A DNA stretch of 64,000 nt. Origin: JACQXM01 sp964569425 (lineage in GTDB: Bacteria > Planctomycetota > Phycisphaerae > UBA1845). The notes under the pieces are model-generated. The model did no database searches. It saw nothing but the letters and a program-made list of their open reading frames with translations, and had not been told where the DNA came from. The stretch is taken from NCBI GenBank assembly GCA_964569425.1, contig CAZMVD010000001.1:1-64000 (forward strand). Direction: 5' to 3'. The translations under genes and the position numbers were made by a program. Positions 36,706 to 46,280 of the stretch are shown piece after piece; the stretch's first letter is position 1, and every line of letters starts with the position of its first letter.

Positions 36706-38091
36706 GTGACATTGGACCTGTTTTCCGAACAACGCAGCCGTCATCGTGCCCAGGCGGAACCCCTGGCCGTCCGCATGCGTCCGCGCAGCCTGGATGAATT
36801 CGTCGGTCAGCAAACTTTCCTGGGCGAGGGCAAGCTACTGCGCCGCATGTTGCAGGCTGATCGCATTACCAGCGCGTTGTTCTACGGCCCTCCCGGAACC
36901 GGCAAGACCACGCTGGCCACGATCATCGCGGCGCACACCCGCTCGCACTTCGAGCAGGTCAACGCGGCATCCGTCGGCGTGAAGGAAATCCGAGATATTC
37001 TCCGCGCGGCGCGGGAGCGGCTGGAAACCGCCGGTCAGCGCACCATATTGTTCGTCGACGAACTGCACCGTTTCAACCGCGCCCAGCAGGACGTCCTTCT
37101 GGGCGACGTGGAAAACGGCATCATCATTCTGATCGGTGCCACCACCGAGAACCCGTTCTTTGCGGTCAACAGTCCATTGATCTCGCGCAGCCAAATCTTC
37201 CAGTTCGAGCCGCTATCCGAGGCCGACGTAAAGACGTTGTTACGCCGCGCCGCGGAAGACCGGGAACGCGGATTAGGTACGTACGCCTTCACCCTGTCCG
37301 ACGAGGCGGCGGACCACCTCGCCGTGACCTCAGACGGCGATGCCCGTCGCGCGCTTACGGCGCTGGAAATCGCTGTGCTCTCACAAGCGGGTCGGGCCGG
37401 AAACCATTCCTTCGTCGTAAATCTCGATGTCGCCGCGGAGTCCATCCAGCGGAAAGCGATTCAATACGACCCCACGGGCGACACGCATTACGATGCCATC
37501 AGCGCGATGATCAAGTCCATTCGCGGCAGCGACCCGGACGCGACGGTCTACTGGATGGCGCGCATGCTGGAAGCGGGCGAGGACCCGCGTTACATCGCCC
37601 GCCGCATCGTCATCGCCGCCGCCGAAGACATTGGCAACGCCGACCCGATGGGGCTGGTGCTGGCCCAGGCCGCCGCCGATGCCACGTTGATGGTCGGCAT
37701 GCCGGAATGCCAGTTGCCCTTGGCCCAGGCAGCCATTTACCTGGCGTGTGCACCCAAGTCGAACGCCTCGGCGATGGCCATTTGGACCGCCGCGGAAGAT
37801 GTGCGCAACGGCCGCACGCTACCAGTTCCCCGGTCTTTGCGTGCCACCGGCTATTCCGGTGCCGAGCGACTCGGCGCCGGCGTGGGCTACCAGTATCCCC
37901 ACGCTGCCGCAGACGCTATAGTGGCGCAGGATTACCTTGGCGTAGATAAGACCTATTACACGCCAAGCGGGCGCGGTGCCGAAGTAAACATGGCACAGTA
38001 CTTGGCCGCCGTTCGCCGCACGATTGCTGACTCGGCCGGTACCGCAAAGCGCGGTCGCGGCGACATCCCGGAACACGAGGCGCCTTCTTGA
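36706..38091 (+). CDS. rarA: RarA/MgsA-family AAA+ ATPase (replication-associated recombination)
   Basis: RarA acts at stalled replication forks with clamp and SSB functions. The protein has MRPRSLDEFVGQ, Walker A GPPGTGKTTLATII, Walker B ILFVDELHRFNRAQQD, sensor GATTENPFFAVNSPLISRSQIF and the family C-terminal half (DPTGDTHYDAISAMIKSIRGSDPDATVYWMARM, LPLAQAAIYLA). I choose GTG at 36706 with GGGAAGG just upstream; ATG at 36688 lies within a TATAAT box. It overlaps the next gene by 4 bases (TTGA). Confidence 0.93.
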   Translation: MTLDLFSEQRSRHRAQAEPLAVRMRPRSLDEFVGQQTFLGEGKLLRRMLQADRITSALFYGPPGTGKTTLATIIAAHTRSHFEQVNAASVGVKEIRDILRAARERLETAGQRTILFVDELHRFNRAQQDVLLGDVENGIIILIGATTENPFFAVNSPLISRSQIFQFEPLSEADVKTLLRRAAEDRERGLGTYAFTLSDEAADHLAVTSDGDARRALTALEIAVLSQAGRAGNHSFVVNLDVAAESIQRKAIQYDPTGDTHYDAISAMIKSIRGSDPDATVYWMARMLEAGEDPRYIARRIVIAAAEDIGNADPMGLVLAQAAADATLMVGMPECQLPLAQAAIYLACAPKSNASAMAIWTAAEDVRNGRTLPVPRSLRATGYSGAERLGAGVGYQYPHAAADAIVAQDYLGVDKTYYTPSGRGAEVNMAQYLAAVRRTIADSAGTAKRGRGDIPEHEAPS

Positions 38092-38660
38092 CCGTAAAGA
38101 CCGACCTTCGACAGCGTGTTCGCAAGGTGCTCGCGGACATTCCCCCCGACGAAATGACGGCCAAATCCCTGCGCGCCTGCCACCGGTTGTTTGAGCGCTC
38201 CCAGTTTCTCAAGGCCGAAGTGATCATGGTCTTTCTCTCCCTGCCCAGCGAGGTGGACACCTCGCCGATCGTGCTCCGCTGCTGGCAGGCGCGCAAACGA
38301 GTCCTGGCACCGAAGGTGAGCTGGAATCAGCGGCGTATGCTGCCGGTGGAGATCCGCTCCCTGACCGACGACCTGATGGTCTCCACGATGGGCATTCGCG
38401 AGCCGGTGGCGGGGATTCCCTTCCCCATCGCCCTGATAGACATGGTCATCGTTCCGGGGCTGGCATTTGACGAATACGGCAATCGGCTGGGTCGCGGCCG
38501 CGGGTTTTATGACCGCTTCCTCGCCCATCCGGAATTCAAGGGCATCGCCTGCGGACTGGCCTTCGAAGAGCAGATCCTGCCCTCGGTGCCCGTCGGCCCT
38601 CTCGACCGGCATGTCGATATGGTGGTCACCGACGAAAAGGTACGTCGATTCAAGTCATGA
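38088..38660 (+). CDS. 5-formyltetrahydrofolate cyclo-ligase
   Basis: This enzyme converts 5-formyl-THF to 5,10-methenyl-THF with ATP. The 190-residue protein has VIMVFLSLPSEVDT, a Lys/Arg-rich RKRVLAPKV, and the signature VPGLAFDEYGNRLGRGRGFYDRFL with an aspartate and glycine-rich phosphate loop. It starts with TTG overlapping the rarA stop, which suggests coupling. In other bacteria this gene is often near rny and tyrS, as here. Confidence 0.93.
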   Translation: MTVKTDLRQRVRKVLADIPPDEMTAKSLRACHRLFERSQFLKAEVIMVFLSLPSEVDTSPIVLRCWQARKRVLAPKVSWNQRRMLPVEIRSLTDDLMVSTMGIREPVAGIPFPIALIDMVIVPGLAFDEYGNRLGRGRGFYDRFLAHPEFKGIACGLAFEEQILPSVPVGPLDRHVDMVVTDEKVRRFKS

Positions 38661-38708
38661 GCCGGCATCAACCGGCCGAAGTGAGGCAAGAACGCCCGCT
38701 CGCCGATC

Positions 38709-39929
38709 TCACTCAACGACGATGCGTACGAATCGCCGCTTCCCACGCTGAAGTATGTCCCCGGTGTGAATATCGATCGGCGTCAACGGGTCGGCAATGA
38801 CCTGTCCGTTGAGTTGAACGCCCTTCTCCGCAATCAGCCGTTTCCCCTCTCCGCGAGATTGTACGAACCCGCAAGCCACGACGAGATCCACCGGCACGAT
38901 GCGACCTTCCGCCAATTGTCCCGCCGCGAGCACGATATCGGGGATGTCGTCCGGCAAGCCCCCTTTGCCGGCAAAGACACGGCGAAACTCACCAGCCGCA
39001 CTTTCCGCTTCCTCGGCCGAGTAATAATGGGTAATAATCCGCCGCGCCAGCAGTTCCTTGCTGTCGCGCGGGTTTCCCTGCGCGGGATCGACCAGCCGAT
39101 CGATTTCCGCCGTCGGTGCGTCAGTCAGCAGCTCGAAGTAGTTGCGGAGCAGCGCATCCGGTATGCTCATGATCTTGCCGAACATCTCGCCGGGCGGGTC
39201 GGTCACGGCAACGTAGTTTCCCAGCGACTTGCTCATCTTGTTCACGCCGTCGGTACCGATGAGCAGCGGCATCACCATGACGACCTGCGGCGGCTGGCCG
39301 GCGGCGCGCTGGAGGTCGCGCCCGCAAAGATTGTTGAACGTCTGATCGGTTCCTCCCAGTTCCACGTCCGCCTCGATGGCCACGCTGTCGCGCGCCTGCA
39401 TCAGCGGATAGAGCAACTCGTGCAGATAGATTTCCTTGCCCTCCGCCTGACGCTTGGCAAATGTGTCGCGTTCCAGCATCCGCGCCACCGTCAGATGGCT
39501 CATCAGCCGGATCACGTCGGCGAACGTCATGGGCGAAAGCCACTCGCTGTTGTGTCGCACTTCCAGCTTGCCGGGCGACAGGTCCAGCACCTTGCCCGCC
39601 TGGTCGAGGTAGGTCCGGGCGTTCGTTTCCACCTCCGCCATAGTGAGCATCGGCCGGGTCTTCGAGCGGCCCGTGGGGTCGCCGATCATCGCCGTGTAGT
39701 CGCCGATGATCAGCACCGCCTTATGCCCCAGATCCTGAAACTGCCGCAGCTTGCGCAGCACGACGGTGTGGCCGAGAGTCAGGTCCGGCGCCGTGGGGTC
39801 CATGCCCAGCTTGACCCGCAGCGGCCGCCCCAGCGCGAGGCGCCCCTTCAACTCTTCCGCGGAGTACACGTGCTCACAACCACGCAACAGAGACTCGAAA
39901 CCGGACTGGTTAGGGGGGGCGGAGTTCAT
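38709..39929 (-). CDS. tyrS: Tyrosyl-tRNA synthetase
   Basis: A class I synthetase of 406 residues. The HIGH-type motif is in GMDPTAPDLTLGHTVVLRKL, the tyrosine pocket region in ELLYPLMQARDSVAIEADVELGGTDQTFN, and KMSKSLGNY is the KMSKS loop. The C-terminus is an S4 RNA-binding domain (GFVQSRGEGKRLIAEKGVQLNGQ). This arrangement fits the TyrZ-like subgroup. The ATG overlaps the upstream gene stop as ATGA. Confidence 0.96.
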   Translation of the reverse strand: MNSAPPNQSGFESLLRGCEHVYSAEELKGRLALGRPLRVKLGMDPTAPDLTLGHTVVLRKLRQFQDLGHKAVLIIGDYTAMIGDPTGRSKTRPMLTMAEVETNARTYLDQAGKVLDLSPGKLEVRHNSEWLSPMTFADVIRLMSHLTVARMLERDTFAKRQAEGKEIYLHELLYPLMQARDSVAIEADVELGGTDQTFNNLCGRDLQRAAGQPPQVVMVMPLLIGTDGVNKMSKSLGNYVAVTDPPGEMFGKIMSIPDALLRNYFELLTDAPTAEIDRLVDPAQGNPRDSKELLARRIITHYYSAEEAESAAGEFRRVFAGKGGLPDDIPDIVLAAGQLAEGRIVPVDLVVACGFVQSRGEGKRLIAEKGVQLNGQVIADPLTPIDIHTGDILQRGKRRFVRIVVE

Positions 39930-40735
39930 GGCCGAACCTCGTGGGTGTCGTCGTACCGAACACGCTCAATGGTCGCGGCCCGTCCCGTGGTGCTCTCCAC
40001 GCCGACCAGGATGCCGCAGAGCCGCGCGTCATCCGTGGCCACGTCGAACTTGCTGGGCACCGCCGATATCATGGTGGACAACACACGTTGCTTGTCCCGC
40101 CCCAAGACTGAATCGTAGGGGCCGGTCATGCCCACGTCCGAGATGTAGGCCGTGCCCTTGGGCAGCACCCGTTCGTCGGCCGTGGGGACGTGCGTATGCG
40201 TTCCGAACACCACACTGACCCGCCCGTCGAGGTGCCACCCCATGGCCACTTTCTCGCTCGTTGCTTCGGCGTGCATGTCCACCACGATCGTACGAATGTC
40301 CGAGGGAATCTGCCGCAGCACGCGGTCCACCGCAGCGAAAGGGCAGTTCGCCTGTATGTTCATGAACATGCGCCCCAGCAGGGAAATGACCGCCACGCGG
40401 TGGCCCGACTCCGTCTGGCACACCGCGAATTCTCGCCCCGGCGCGCCGGCGGGCAGGTTGGCCGGTCGGACCATTCGTTCGGAAGTCTCCAGCGTGGCGA
40501 TGATCTCGCGCCGCCGGTAAATATGGTCGCCCAGCGTAATCAGGTGCGCGCCCGAGTCGATGATCTTCTTGTACAGTTCGTCCGTCAGCCCGGAGCCGGA
40601 CGCCGCGTTCTCCGCATTCACGATCACGCAGTCGATCCGGCGCTGCGCGTTCAGCGATCGCAACCCGTTGCGCAGCACCTGCCGCCCGGGAGACCCGACC
40701 ACGTCACCAACGCAAAGTACGGAGAGGAGCATCAA
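39926..40735 (-). CDS. YmdB-family metallophosphoesterase (TIGR00282)
   Basis: The 269-residue protein has the family start VLCVGDVVGSPGRQVL, then VIVNAENAASGSGLT, ITLGDHIYRRREI, VVDMHAEATSEKVAMGWHLDGRVSVVFGTHTHVPTADERVLPKGTAYISDVGMTGPYDSVLG. These supply the Asp, Asn and His ligands of a di-metal site. In Bacillus, YmdB is a 2',3'-cyclic nucleotide phosphodiesterase that interacts with RNase Y. Being next to rny supports a role in RNA metabolism. Confidence 0.92.
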   Translation of the reverse strand: MMLLSVLCVGDVVGSPGRQVLRNGLRSLNAQRRIDCVIVNAENAASGSGLTDELYKKIIDSGAHLITLGDHIYRRREIIATLETSERMVRPANLPAGAPGREFAVCQTESGHRVAVISLLGRMFMNIQANCPFAAVDRVLRQIPSDIRTIVVDMHAEATSEKVAMGWHLDGRVSVVFGTHTHVPTADERVLPKGTAYISDVGMTGPYDSVLGRDKQRVLSTMISAVPSKFDVATDDARLCGILVGVESTTGRAATIERVRYDDTHEVRP

Positions 40736-40919
40736 CCGCCCGCTGTTACAATGTGCAGCTCATCTTGTGGCATTGCCCTTCAATGCCCGCATTCGGCTTT
40801 CACGCCAAGGCGCTGTTCACTGGTCCCCAACATTTGGAAATCCAGTGGCGCGACCTGCACCGCGGCAGCGCACGATCCGCAGCTGCCGTGCAACGAAGAC
40901 CCGGCGCCGCCTTCTGCCG

Positions 40920-42524
40920 TTATCGCGCCGTGGCGACCGCACGCACCTCGCGCAGCACGGTGACCTTGATCTCACCGGGATAAGTCATCTGCTCCTCGAT
41001 CTGTTTCGCCACGTCGCGCGAGATCTTGGACGCCATCGCGTCATCGACTCGTTTGGCATCAACGATGACCCGAATCTCCCGGCCCGCCTGAATGGCAAAC
41101 GCCTCCTTCACGCCCGGAGGCGTCTTGGCGATCTCCTCGAGCTGTTGCAGACGCTGCACATAACGCTCCAGCGACTCACGGCGACCGCCCGGGCGGGCCG
41201 CGCTGATGGCATCCGCGGCCATGACGATCGGCGTATACGCACTGATCGACGGCACGTCGCCGTGGTGCCCTTCAATGGCGTTAAGCACTTCCGGTCGTTC
41301 GTTGAACCGCTTGCAGAACTCCATGCCCACCTTGGGGTGACTGCCCTCCATGTCATGGTCGATGGCCTTGCCGATGTCGTGCAACAGCCCGCAACGCCGG
41401 GCCAGCCGGCCATCCAGCCCCAACTCGTCGGCAATCGACTGGCACAGGAACGCAACCTCCAGGCTGTGTTGCAGGACGTTCTGGCCATAGCTGGTGCGGT
41501 ATTTCAGCCGACCCAGCAGATCAAGCTGCTTGCGGTGCAGACCGCCGACGTTCGCCTCCACCGACGCCTTCTTGCCCGTCTCGAGGCACTCGTCCTCGAC
41601 CTCCTTGCGGACCAACTCGACCAGTTCTTCGATGCGCCCGGGGTGAATGCGTCCGTCCTGAATCAACCGCTCCAGCGAGCGCCGAGCCACCTCGCGCCGC
41701 ACCGGATCGAACGCGCTCACCAGCACAAGCCCCGGCGTGTCGTCGACGATGACGTCAACGCCCGTTGCCTTCTCGAACGCGCGGATGTTGCGCCCTTCAC
41801 GCCCGATCACCCGCCCCTTCATGTCGTCCGAGGGAATCTCTACGCTGGAGACCACGCTGTCGCAGGTGTGCTCCGAGGCGTAGCGCTGAATGGCCGTCAG
41901 GATAATCTCGCGGGAACGGGCGTAGGCTTCGTCTTTGGCGGCAGAGGTGGTTCGGTCGATGAGTTCCGACGATTCACGATCCAGTTCATGCTTGAGGTCG
42001 TCCAGTACCGTACGTTTGGCCTCCTCCATGCTCAGGCCGCTGATCCGAAGAAGTTCCTCGCGGCGCTTCGCCAGCAGTTGGGCAAGTTCCTCCTCCTGTT
42101 GGGCAACCTCGGCCACACGCGCATCCAGCTTGGCCTGGGCCTGTTCGAGGTTTCGCTCCTTGGTCACCAGCGTATCAAGCTTCGCCTCGATGTTGTCTTC
42201 CCGCTTGGCCAGGCGCCGCTCGATCTCCTTCTGCTCCGCGCGCATCTGGTCCGATTCGCGCTTGATCTGCTCCTGCCCGCGCAGCAATTCAGCTTTGGCG
42301 TCAACCTCTGCGTTTTTCCGTGTAACCTCGGCTTCGGCGATCGCCTCACTGCGGATCCGCTCGACCTCTTTGCGCACGGTCTCCAGTCGGGACCGTCCCA
42401 GCCAGCCGACAAAGACAAAGCCGGCCAGCACCCCGACGGCCACGGCAAAGACGAACGCGACCCACATGGGAATGGTCGAACCGGTTGTCCCCTGCCCGAG
42501 AAGTGCAACTAGTGATGCATTCAT
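40920..42524 (-). CDS. rny: Ribonuclease Y
   Basis: RNase Y is a membrane-tethered endoribonuclease that starts mRNA decay. The protein (534 residues from the ATG at 42524) has an N-terminal membrane helix (IPMWVAFVFAVAVGVLAGFVFVGWL), a long coiled coil (about residues 45-200), a KH domain (VEIPSDDMKGRVIGREGRNIRAFEKATGVDVIVDDTP) and an HD domain (RCGLLHDIGKAIDHDMEGSHP). It ends with the usual YPGEIKVTVLREVRAVATAR-like tail. A frame extension upstream with a TTG start is possible but adds only seven residues. Confidence 0.96.
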   Translation of the reverse strand: MNASLVALLGQGTTGSTIPMWVAFVFAVAVGVLAGFVFVGWLGRSRLETVRKEVERIRSEAIAEAEVTRKNAEVDAKAELLRGQEQIKRESDQMRAEQKEIERRLAKREDNIEAKLDTLVTKERNLEQAQAKLDARVAEVAQQEEELAQLLAKRREELLRISGLSMEEAKRTVLDDLKHELDRESSELIDRTTSAAKDEAYARSREIILTAIQRYASEHTCDSVVSSVEIPSDDMKGRVIGREGRNIRAFEKATGVDVIVDDTPGLVLVSAFDPVRREVARRSLERLIQDGRIHPGRIEELVELVRKEVEDECLETGKKASVEANVGGLHRKQLDLLGRLKYRTSYGQNVLQHSLEVAFLCQSIADELGLDGRLARRCGLLHDIGKAIDHDMEGSHPKVGMEFCKRFNERPEVLNAIEGHHGDVPSISAYTPIVMAADAISAARPGGRRESLERYVQRLQQLEEIAKTPPGVKEAFAIQAGREIRVIVDAKRVDDAMASKISRDVAKQIEEQMTYPGEIKVTVLREVRAVATAR

Positions 42525-43210
42525 GGATACTGATCCGTTTATCAAGGTTAAGCATCATCGCCCTTGGTCACACCCGCAACGCTCACATTTCGTGAGACGG
42601 GGCGACGCCGCCGTGGTCCGCCACGGTCAGCAGGGCGCTTGATGGGGTAAACGCGGAAGCGCCTTGTGCAAATGAGTGGCCTTGACTTTCGGATGGGTGG
42701 GTTCTTGGTGATCCAACGAATGGCGCTCGAAAGCACCATTGAGGCGGATAGCGACTACACGATGCCCTGGCGTCAGCCGGCGCCCACTTGATGCCCAACG
42801 AAAACCACCATGAGCGAACCGGTTCGCATGCAACCAACGGGCAGCTCAATCATGGTGTCAAACGTCCGACCCTGTGTACGCCGGTGACGTTTGGCAAAGA
42901 GTCCGCACAGGCTGACATCCACTTCGGCGCCACACGTACATTAATTACATCCGGCAAAGTGCATCACTAACTAATGACCGACCTGAAGGCCGTTTCCGAG
43001 CAGGAGCGAGCACGCAGGCCGGCTTCCTGCTCGGTGGCACGAATCGCCACAAGAACCACCCGCCCGCAGGACCGCTCCTCACAGACGGTTTATCTTTCTG
43101 GTTGCTCTCCTTCCTGAAATTCGACTGTTACCAAGTAAAAAGCAAAGCAATAACGTCGAAAATGCGCCAGCAATTTACCTCTATTGGCGCGCAATTCGAC
43201 CTAATCGGAG
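42525..43210 (-). ncRNA. Candidate structured RNA or long leader upstream of rny
   Basis: A perfect promoter at 43211-43238 would start a minus-strand transcript near 43204 that runs ~680 bases to rny with no credible gene. Several strong stems lie in it. The first is GTCGAA/TTCGAC plus CGCCA/TGGCG (43155-43200), right at the 5' end, followed by a U-rich stretch. Others are a 10-bp stem with 19-base loop (42996-43034), an overlapping 5-bp stem (43034-43050), an 8-bp stem (42859-42893), a 14-base perfect palindrome (42814-42827) and CCGTGG/CCACGG (42611-42626). It matches no RNA family I recognise (not tmRNA, RNase P, SRP or an evident 6S RNA). Boundaries are uncertain. Confidence 0.45.
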
Positions 43211-43238
43211 ATTATAGATTAGGAGGAACTGCTGTCAA
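43211..43238 (-). promoter_or_regulatory. Consensus sigma-70 promoter pointing toward rny
   Basis: TTGACA (43233-43238) and TATAAT (43211-43216) on the minus strand are both perfect and 16 bases apart. This is the strongest promoter-like sequence I found in the window. It lies in a locally AT-rich patch, about 690 bases upstream of the rny start. Confidence 0.75.
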
Positions 43239-43503
43239 CGCGATATCGATCGCCAGCACAATGAGTTATCGAACCATGGAAAACGAACACAGCCGACGTC
43301 CGATGACCTGATCTTCGGCCGAACATTGATCCTGGACCCCGATTCGTCTACAAGAAAGTACAGCCACGACCGCCGGGAGGGGTGGCGAAAGGCGAACTCG
43401 GGGGGCTATCTGCCCGTAAGGCATTCGATGGCACATGCCGGTGCGCGTGCGGTTCGGCCGGCTGATGGGCCGGGGCTTCCAGCAGCGAAGAGAGGATCAC
43501 GTA
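43239..43503. other. Gap between the consensus promoter and the dsbD-like gene
   Basis: About 265 bases without a gene. It should contain the plus-strand promoter for the dsbD-like gene, but I see no clear one. A GAGAGGA ribosome site is at its right end. Confidence 0.4.
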
Positions 43504-46005
43504 TTGAACAGTTCACTTGCGGCGCAACTGATGCGTTGTACCTGGGTCGCTTCATTGGCCGTGGTGGCCTTCGACGGTGCCGCGTGGGCCAAACCAGGCC
43601 CGGACGCAAAGCGAAACCGGGCGACCTTGGAATGGGCAGCGAACGTCGATGCGGTCGCACCCGGTCACACTTTCGACGTGGCGCTGCGCTTCCGCATCGA
43701 CGAAGATTGGCACATCTATTGGCAGAATGCCGGTGACGCCGGGTTGGCCCCGCGGGTAACGTGGACACTGCCGGAGGGGTTTACGGAAGGCGAGCTTCGC
43801 TTCCCCGTGCCCAAGCGACATGTCGATGCATCCGGCACCATTGTCACCAACGTCTTATACGACGAGCCGGTGCTACTGACCACGATCACGCCGCCCAATC
43901 GCCTGAGCGGTTCAACGGTCGCCCTGAAGGCACGCGTAACCTATCTGGTTTGCAAGGAGTCCTGTCTTCAGGAGCGCGCCGAGCTTGATATGACCCTGCC
44001 CGTGCGCGCTTCAGCCGATTCCGTGAATCCGGCCAATGTGAAGCTGTTTGAAACCGCCCGTCGAGCGCTGCCTCGTCTTGAAAGCAAGTACGTCAAGCTC
44101 CATCCGACACTCAGCGTCGAGGTCCTTAAACCCGGTACGGCATTCGATCTGCAATTGGAAGTCGAGGTGGCCGAGGGCCATCACATCCAATCGCATGAGC
44201 CCCTGTTGGAGGCGTTCGTCAAGGCGGATCTCTTTCTTGAGAAAGTCGACGGCCTTTTCTTCAATCCGCCTCGGTTCCCTGAACCCGAATTCAAGGAAAT
44301 CCCCGTCCTGGGAAGGATCAGCGAATACTCGGGCAAGTTCACCGTGCGTGTGCCCGTTCAGGCCGAGGAACTCCCCAAAGAAGTAACCTCGCTTCGATTG
44401 GGTGGTGTGTTTACCTATCAGGCCTGTACCGATAAGGGCATGTGCTTCCCGCCCGATGCTGTGGCATTCAAGCTGTCAGCGCCTGTCGCTGGCCCACATC
44501 TGGGCGCCGGGAACCAGACCCGTCCCACGGATGCCGGTGTCGTCAACGAAGACGTCGGCGAGGTCGAAGTGGACGAGGCTTCGCGCGAAGCCGGCGCGTT
44601 CCTGCCGGTCGACGCCGGCGGGGGTTCAACCATCCAAACGGGAATACCGACGTCACTGGTCGGGCTGTTGGCCTTTGCGTTCCTGGGCGGACTCATCTTG
44701 AACGTGATGCCGTGCGTCCTGCCGGTGATTTCCATCAAGGTGCTCAGCTTCGTCCAGCAATCTCAGGAGGAGCCACGGCGTGTCTTTCGACTGGGGTTGA
44801 CCTTTTGCGCCGGCATCCTCTGCTCCTTCTGGGCGCTGGCCCTGGTCATCATCGCGCTCAAGTCGGCGGGCAACCAGCTGGGTTGGGGGTTTCAGTTTCA
44901 ATCGCCGATGTTTGTCATTGTCATGATGTCGATCATGTTCGTCTTTGGATTAAGCCTGCTGGGCGTGTTCGAAATCACACTGCCCGGCGCGGCCATGACT
45001 ACCCTGTCAGCCGCAGAAGAACACGAAGGCTATTTCGGAGCTTTTTCCAAAGGCGTGTTAGGGACCATTCTGGCGACGCCCTGCACGGCGCCGTTCCTGG
45101 GACCCGCGCTCGGCGTTGCATTCGCCAGCACCAACGTACAACTGTTTGCGGTCTTTACATTCGTCGGCTTGGGCATGGCCTCGCCGTTTTTCCTGTTGAC
45201 CTGGCGCCCCGCCTGGCTGAAGTATTTGCCCCGTCCCGGAGTGTGGATGGCCCATTTCAAGCAGCTCATGGGCTTTTTCCTCATGGGCACCGTCGTTTGG
45301 ATGCTCTATGTCCTCGGCCACCAGATCGGCTCCGACGGCGTGGTCTGGTCGGTCGGCTTCCTCGGGTTCCTGGCCATCGCCGCGTGGATTCTGGGATTGC
45401 AGACGCCGGCCACTCCGTTGCAGCGCCGCTTGGTCGCATGGGCCGTAGCGATGGTCTTCGTCGCCGGCGGTTGGTGGACCGCATTCCAGCGCGAGTCCAC
45501 GTTAGCCGAATACCAGCAGCTCTACCTGGCGAGCTTGGAATGCCCTTGCGACCTCGAAGCCCCCATGCTCACCGCGGCCGATTGGAATCAGAAGATACCG
45601 TGGCAGGCCTGGCAAAAAGGCCGGGCAGAACGGCTCGCGGCACAGGGTTACACGGTGTATGTGGATTATACCGCGGTCTGGTGCGTGACCTGCCTGGCCA
45701 ACAAGGCCGCAACTGTAGATACGGACGAGGTGCGGGCATTAATGGCCAGCAACTGCGTCATCCCATTGAAGGCTGATTTTACGAGCGAGAATCCGGACAT
45801 TCTCGAAGAGATCCTGCGCTTTGATCGATCAGGCGTCCCCCTCAACATCATCTACCCGGCCAGTCGACCCGCTGAACCCATTCTCATGCCCGAGCAACTT
45901 GTGGGCCGAAAGGGATTGGTGTTGGAGCAATTGGCCAAGGCGGGCCCCTCATTGGCCTGTGCCAGCGGGAAGGCAGCTACAACCACGGCGTTACTTAGCC
46001 CCTGA
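43504..46005 (+). CDS. DsbD-like thiol:disulfide interchange protein
   Basis: DsbD-type proteins carry electrons from cytoplasmic thioredoxin across the membrane to periplasmic reductants. The ~833-residue protein has a signal peptide and two N-terminal DsbD-alpha-like beta domains, with cysteines in VTYLVCKESC and FTYQACTDKGMC. A polytopic core of about eight segments follows (LILNVMPCVLPVISIKVLSF, GTILATPCTAPFLGPALG), with two membrane cysteines. The C-terminal thioredoxin domain has YTAVWCVTCLANK. The start is TTG at 43504 with GAGAGGA upstream; a more distal frame start lacks a signal sequence. Confidence 0.92.
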   Translation: MNSSLAAQLMRCTWVASLAVVAFDGAAWAKPGPDAKRNRATLEWAANVDAVAPGHTFDVALRFRIDEDWHIYWQNAGDAGLAPRVTWTLPEGFTEGELRFPVPKRHVDASGTIVTNVLYDEPVLLTTITPPNRLSGSTVALKARVTYLVCKESCLQERAELDMTLPVRASADSVNPANVKLFETARRALPRLESKYVKLHPTLSVEVLKPGTAFDLQLEVEVAEGHHIQSHEPLLEAFVKADLFLEKVDGLFFNPPRFPEPEFKEIPVLGRISEYSGKFTVRVPVQAEELPKEVTSLRLGGVFTYQACTDKGMCFPPDAVAFKLSAPVAGPHLGAGNQTRPTDAGVVNEDVGEVEVDEASREAGAFLPVDAGGGSTIQTGIPTSLVGLLAFAFLGGLILNVMPCVLPVISIKVLSFVQQSQEEPRRVFRLGLTFCAGILCSFWALALVIIALKSAGNQLGWGFQFQSPMFVIVMMSIMFVFGLSLLGVFEITLPGAAMTTLSAAEEHEGYFGAFSKGVLGTILATPCTAPFLGPALGVAFASTNVQLFAVFTFVGLGMASPFFLLTWRPAWLKYLPRPGVWMAHFKQLMGFFLMGTVVWMLYVLGHQIGSDGVVWSVGFLGFLAIAAWILGLQTPATPLQRRLVAWAVAMVFVAGGWWTAFQRESTLAEYQQLYLASLECPCDLEAPMLTAADWNQKIPWQAWQKGRAERLAAQGYTVYVDYTAVWCVTCLANKAATVDTDEVRALMASNCVIPLKADFTSENPDILEEILRFDRSGVPLNIIYPASRPAEPILMPEQLVGRKGLVLEQLAKAGPSLACASGKAATTTALLSP

Positions 46006-46280
46006 CGCGCCCGGACTTCCGAGGCGCGGGTCGGATTAAGCACAGTCACCGGCGCACGGTTGGCCATTCGCCCCTGCGGCAAACTCCGGCGCGACAATTC
46101 GAGAAACACCAAGCGCCTCTCGTCGAATTAGATTCTACCCCCTGGTGATGACCCGCCCGTCCGGTTGACGGCGGTTACCCTTCTGGCCCTTCGAGCCCTT
46201 GGAAGTTACCATGCGCAACGGGCGGGACGACGTTAATTCCGCTAACAAAGGCGCTACGGTCTTTGACCGGGTACCACGAG

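Noticed and set aside
40560..42512. A 650-codon plus-strand open frame
   Set aside because: It is exactly antisense to ribonuclease Y and encodes His/Leu/Arg-rich text without domains; a shadow of a GC-rich gene.
42525..43238. tmRNA, RNase P, SRP RNA or 6S RNA upstream of rny
   Set aside because: I looked for their conserved cores on both strands and could not match any; kept only as an unassigned structured RNA candidate.
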